Source: Diogma glabrata (lineage: Eukaryota > Arthropoda > Insecta > Diptera > Cylindrotomidae). From it: a DNA stretch of 64,000 bases. The stretch covers positions 97,128,915 through 97,192,914 of the forward strand of contig OY856188.1 in NCBI GenBank assembly GCA_963693315.1, read 5' to 3'. Shown here one piece after another: positions 60,086-64,000 of the stretch (positions are counted from its first letter, which is position 1; the number at the start of each line of letters is the position of its first letter). The position numbers were made by a program, and so were the translations under genes. The notes beneath the pieces were generated by a model that saw only the letters and a program-made list of their open reading frames with translations, had not been told where the DNA came from and made no database searches.

Positions 60086-60815
60086 AGAAAAACAATTTGC
60101 AAAAACCTTATAACAATCAATGAAAAAAAAATAAAAAGATTTGAATAGAAGAAAAAAACTTTTTTTTCTTAGAAATAAACTATTTTGATATTTTGCAGTA
60201 GTTGCACGACATATGACATAGAGTGAGTTGGCGTTTGTTTTTTATATAGTCACATAAATTGTCACACATATGTTCTGTGGTAGATCTGATATTTGTTTGT
60301 TGCAAAATTGGATAGATGTAGTTTTGCTTATATGTAGCGAATTTTCTTTTTAAAATTTGCTCGATATCTGTTTGTAATTAGTTTGTTTTGTTTAAACTAA
60401 TCTGATACATCAGATTCTACTTGTACACAAAACTGTCTGATTTCGAAATCTACCTATTTCTAGCGGATATACGTGCCGCTTGGACTTTTTTTTCAAATGA
60501 TTTTTTTAGAAACTGTAACAACCAACAAAATCTATTCATTCAAGGTATCTGGGGTATCAATTTGTTTTACATCTAAGACAGATAGTTTTCACAATAATCC
60601 AACAAAAAAACACAAAACGAATCACTCAATTGATGATCTCAATATCAACGCACCTGCGAAATTTACTTTATTTTGGTTTTAGCTTAAACAAGATATGTTT
60701 GTTTCAACGTTGGTACAAAAGAAATAAAAACAAACAATTGAAATATATTAATAAGTTAAATGTTTTGAAGGGGAAATAAAAATAGACGTAGCAAACTGAA
60801 ATATTAATTTAATTA

Positions 60816-60875
60816 TACAGTGGAACGATGTATAGGGTCAGATATTATTTATGAAGCGAATCACTTATGTGTTAA
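60816..60875 (+). repeat. Dispersed repeat R4, copy 1
   Basis: tacagtggaacgatgtatag, then cagatattatttatgaag, then gaatc. Matches 62182-62235 over about 55 bp. The cagtNgaac start flanked by TA resembles the end of a pogo-type element; no second end was found. Confidence 0.6.
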
Positions 60876-61673
60876 TTTGTGTTGATATAATCATTTCTTA
60901 TTATTACGTGAATTGTACAAACAACCTGTCGATGAAATACTGTATCTCGTAACATGTAGTTAAGTTAAATAAAAAAACAATTAAAATTAAAATCAATTTT
61001 CCTTTTAAATTAAAAATAATTATTTAAAAGTAGAAACCAAAGTTATATGATGAAGCTGAAACACAATTCCAGGTGGATGGGCAGCTATTTTAAAATTCAA
61101 AAAAAGCAAAAATTAGTACCAATTAAATTTAAAAAAAAATCTAAAATATAATAATTTGTTCAAATTTTTTATAAAAATAATGTTTTCTATAAAATAAATT
61201 TGAAATAAAAACTGAATGTTTTTTCGTTAAACAAATTTTTTTAAATAAATGATATAAACCATTTCAAACATCTATCTATAATTTCTGTTTTCTTCCATTT
61301 TTGGAACAATAATATTAGAAAAACTTAAATTCCAAATTAAAAGTTTTGTTTTCCTACACATCATCATTTTTTCTAACACACATTTTTCCTTATTTTTCTT
61401 CACATAATCAAAAGAATAACCAACAAAGATTTAAATTTAAAAAAAGAATAAAATAAAAAAGATTATTTGCATAATATACTCTGTTTCACTACCAAAACAT
61501 CTGGCCAAGAAAATCAAATCTTACATAACAAACAGAAAAACTACAGATTAAAGCAACAACAAGCCCGTTGTCAAAAAATGTGACGAGGACACCTTGAAAG
61601 AAACTAGGATAACATCAAGATTTTTTTTTTACTGTATCTCTCATCGTTTTTCATATAAAATTACACTACACAT

Positions 61674-61825
61674 TACTAACAAAAAAATATGAATCGCAAA
61701 AGAATTCCTACAACAAAACAATTACGATACACACAAAAAAATATATCTTTACTAACAAAAAAATATGAATCTCAAAAGAATTCCTACAACAAAACAATTA
61801 CGATACAAACAAAAAAATATATCTT
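61674..61825 (+). repeat. 76-bp tandem duplication
   Basis: tactaacaaaaaaatatgaa, caaaagaattcctacaacaa, aacaattacgatacaNac, repeated at 61674-61749 and 61750-61825 with about two differences. Being open in one frame, it creates the 115-codon frame at 61689-62036, which I judge noncoding. Confidence 0.9.
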
Positions 61826-61959
61826 AAAAGTTAAAACATTACATCTTAAAAATTATACATCTGGTCAGGATTTTTTTTTTCGTTTTTCACACCACGCTAA
61901 GAAAATTCACATCACCTTAAAAGAAACTACGACAACCAGAAAAGATACCAGGGTACAAA

Positions 61960-62036
61960 TTATTTTTTCACAACACCTGAAAAGAAACTACGATACAAAT
62001 TATTTTTCACAACACCTGAAAAAGAAACTAGGATAA
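61960..62036 (+). repeat. About 39-bp tandem duplication
   Basis: tttttcacaacacctgaaaa then gaaactacgatacaaatta, followed by a second unit ending gaaactaggataacac. Confidence 0.8.
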
Positions 62037-62181
62037 CACTACTCTACTCTATTTCAGTATCTGTATAACAAAAAAAATGTATATTTGTTTCACATTGATA
62101 AACGAAAAATAATAAAAAAAACAATTGCTTAAACATCGAAATATAAAATCCGTTAAATGTTTTAAAATAAAAAATATGAAA

Positions 62182-62235
62182 TACAGTAGAACGTCATAAA
62201 TAGACAGATATTATTTATGAAATGAATCTGATAGT
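62182..62235 (+). repeat. Dispersed repeat R4, copy 2
   Basis: tacagtagaacgtcataaat then agacagatattatttatgaa, aligned with 60816-60875. Confidence 0.6.
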
Positions 62236-62466
62236 ACGAAATGAATGTGTGATCATGTGAGAACTGTAACAATATTAACAATTGGTATAATTATCAAAGA
62301 CCCTTATTATTTTGATTTGATAGTATGAGATGGCTTATTGAGTGATTTTTCTCTGTCTGGTTTTTGTTTGCACAAATAGAGATTGTCCAGGGAGAGAAGC
62401 CGTTTAGTTATTTTGTGTTAGTAAATATCCTGGTACAAACAGAAAACTATTTATTGGAGCATGTAA

Positions 62467-62560
62467 GATTTGTCTGAATTGGGCCATAACGACCAAATTC
62501 TACAGACCAGATATGGTTCTGTAATGGATAGCCTGGAAGAATGCGTAAACCCAGTGTATT
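62467..62560 (-). repeat. Repeat R3, inverted copy
   Basis: The reverse complement matches 24777-24830 and 24855-24912 (tctgtagaatttggtcgtta, tggccc). See 24777-24915. Confidence 0.65.
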
Positions 62561-64000
62561 ATAGTCTCAGATTTATTAGTTTTCATTTTTCTTATTAACA
62601 TGTACCGCTCATAATAGTTCCCCATCCATTCACCTTCAATAGCCATACTCGTATGGTTCCCTTAACCCATAGTTTCCTTATTTTTCTTAAAATCTGATTT
62701 AATCTTCAATAGCTGGACAACCATATGTAAGGAAGAAAATTGCACTAATTACCCTGATTGAATTTATTAATTAATATAATATAATATTGGTTAAATTGAA
62801 TTAATTAATAATTTTCTTTAAATAACATCCATATAAACATTAAAATTTAATCTTACAACACCCTAAAATTGACGCGCGCTACGTTTCCATTCGAGTATTT
62901 TCAATATACTACTTGAATTTGAATTTTCTAAACACCAACCGTAATGAAACAACGAAATTTTCAAACCTCATAACAGCTGTGCGTATTTTTTTTTCCAATC
63001 GTCAACATGCAAAGAATTACTATTTTTGCTTTGTTAAACATTTGATTTGTCTTTGTATGAGTATTTTGCCTTAAACAATCCTTCCGTTATTGAACTGAAC
63101 TTCACTGTACTGATATAGTAGATTGTAGTTTAATAAATGTCTAAACCTCATAACATTGATCGAACTTGCATTTGGTTCATTTTGAATTCAATGGTAAATG
63201 TTATTGATGTGTCGGAAATATCTTGTGTCGCAACCTTATTTTTTTGCAATAATATCAAATAGCAAACGGTTTTGTGTAACTATAAAAAGTTCCCAACAAT
63301 TTGAAAATCTGATGTAAATTAATTATCTCACATCTAAACACTGTATTCGAGTTATTGCGAGACTAAAAATTTGGCTATATAATAAGCCATTGTAGCCTTT
63401 TCATTCTCTATTATTCTATTACGTTTTGATGTTGTGGTTTGACATCTCTTCGTCTATTAGATTTTCAACTTTGTGATTGTGACTGCTTCGCGCGGTGATT
63501 GAGCTGTCAAACTACATCTGTGCAGGAAAAATTACCTTCTGTATCTTTTTCCGGAGGAATTTCATTTCTTCTTGATTATTAAAAAAAAAGGAATTGATTT
63601 ATGTGTTTAAATATTCTAATAAAAAAAAAAGAATTCAAATAAATGTCTGTATTGTGTTGTCAAAACTAGTGAAATTTAAGAAAAATTAGAATAAACAAAA
63701 AAATAGAATATACATGTTTGTGTTGTGGTTTAGCAAATTTTACATGAATCAAGGCGAGATACCTAAATTCAATGTGGATTCAAATTAAACCAGAAAAAAA
63801 ACCAAAATGACCGCCGGGAATCAGAAACATTAAGATAAGTAATTCAATAATTTTTGGTTATATGCTTTAGTGTGCAATGCCCGTTATATAGGACAATTTT
63901 AACATAATCTGTAACATTAGTCGTCGTGTGATGTAAATATAATTTATTCGTGGCAATTGATATAAAATAATTTGTATGTGTTAAGTATTAATAATAATTT
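62561..64000. other. AT-rich spacer to the window end
   Basis: No coding motif or repeat copy was recognised. Confidence 0.55.

Noticed and set aside
61689..62036. 115-codon open frame as a Lys/Thr-rich protein
   Set aside because: It is produced by 76-bp and 39-bp tandem duplications in A-rich DNA.

Overview
The window is strongly AT-rich eukaryotic DNA with no intact gene. Every coding trace I could identify belongs to a transposable element, and nearly all are broken by frameshifts or stops. The mix of decayed families (RTE-like, Jockey/CR1-like, Penelope-like, Ty3/gypsy, BEL/Pao, Helitron, hAT, pogo-like MITEs) points to an invertebrate animal, most likely an insect. That is inference from the element families; no host gene fixes the species. 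I found no functional tRNA, no rRNA, no CRISPR array and no bacterial feature. The window reads as intergenic, intronic or pericentromeric repeat land.

Layout. 1-2.1 kb: AT-rich spacer with two short dispersed repeats. 2.14-5.56 kb: nearly full-length RTE-like non-LTR retrotransposon with tandem 5' monomers and two frameshifts. 5.84-9.55 kb: copy 1 of a complex noncoding repeat family (called family A here), built from internal inverted repeats, a tRNA-like module and two tandem arrays. 9.55-10.0 kb: diverged 290-bp duplication. 10.54-12.26 kb: Ty3/gypsy pol remnant. 15.74-18.2 kb: simple AAATTGAAATTT-type satellite that switches strand partway. 21.19-22.70 kb: hAT element with perfect 8-bp target duplication. 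24.2-24.6 kb: LTR end, primer binding site and start of a gag reading frame. 26.1-26.5 kb: unidentified coding remnant. 26.54-30.11 kb: family A copy 2 on the minus strand, carrying a 519-bp tandem duplication and a foreign insertion with a GC-rich hairpin. 30.12-31.76 kb: gypsy-type gag remnant, possibly the continuation of the 24.3-kb LTR element. 34.95-35.79 and 37.5-38.8 kb: family A copies 3 and 4; copy 4 is flanked by long inverted arms at 37.3 and 39.05 kb. 39.88-41.28 kb: Penelope-like reverse transcriptase. 43.29-43.96 kb: a fold-back element, a GATAGT microsatellite and a pogo-like MITE. 44.4-47.0 kb: BEL/Pao remnant. 48.3-51.1 kb: Helitron Rep/helicase remnant. 51.14-52.14 kb: 5'-truncated LINE on the minus strand. 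52.72-53.73 kb: second hAT element with 8-bp target duplication. 53.8-64 kb: spacer with small tandem repeats and dispersed repeat fragments.

The elements do not work together as a pathway; they form a nested insertion record. The most novel-looking item is family A, whose four main copies and one fragment share a modular architecture (tRNA-like module, about 139-bp array, about 60-bp array, conserved ends) but encode nothing I can recognise.
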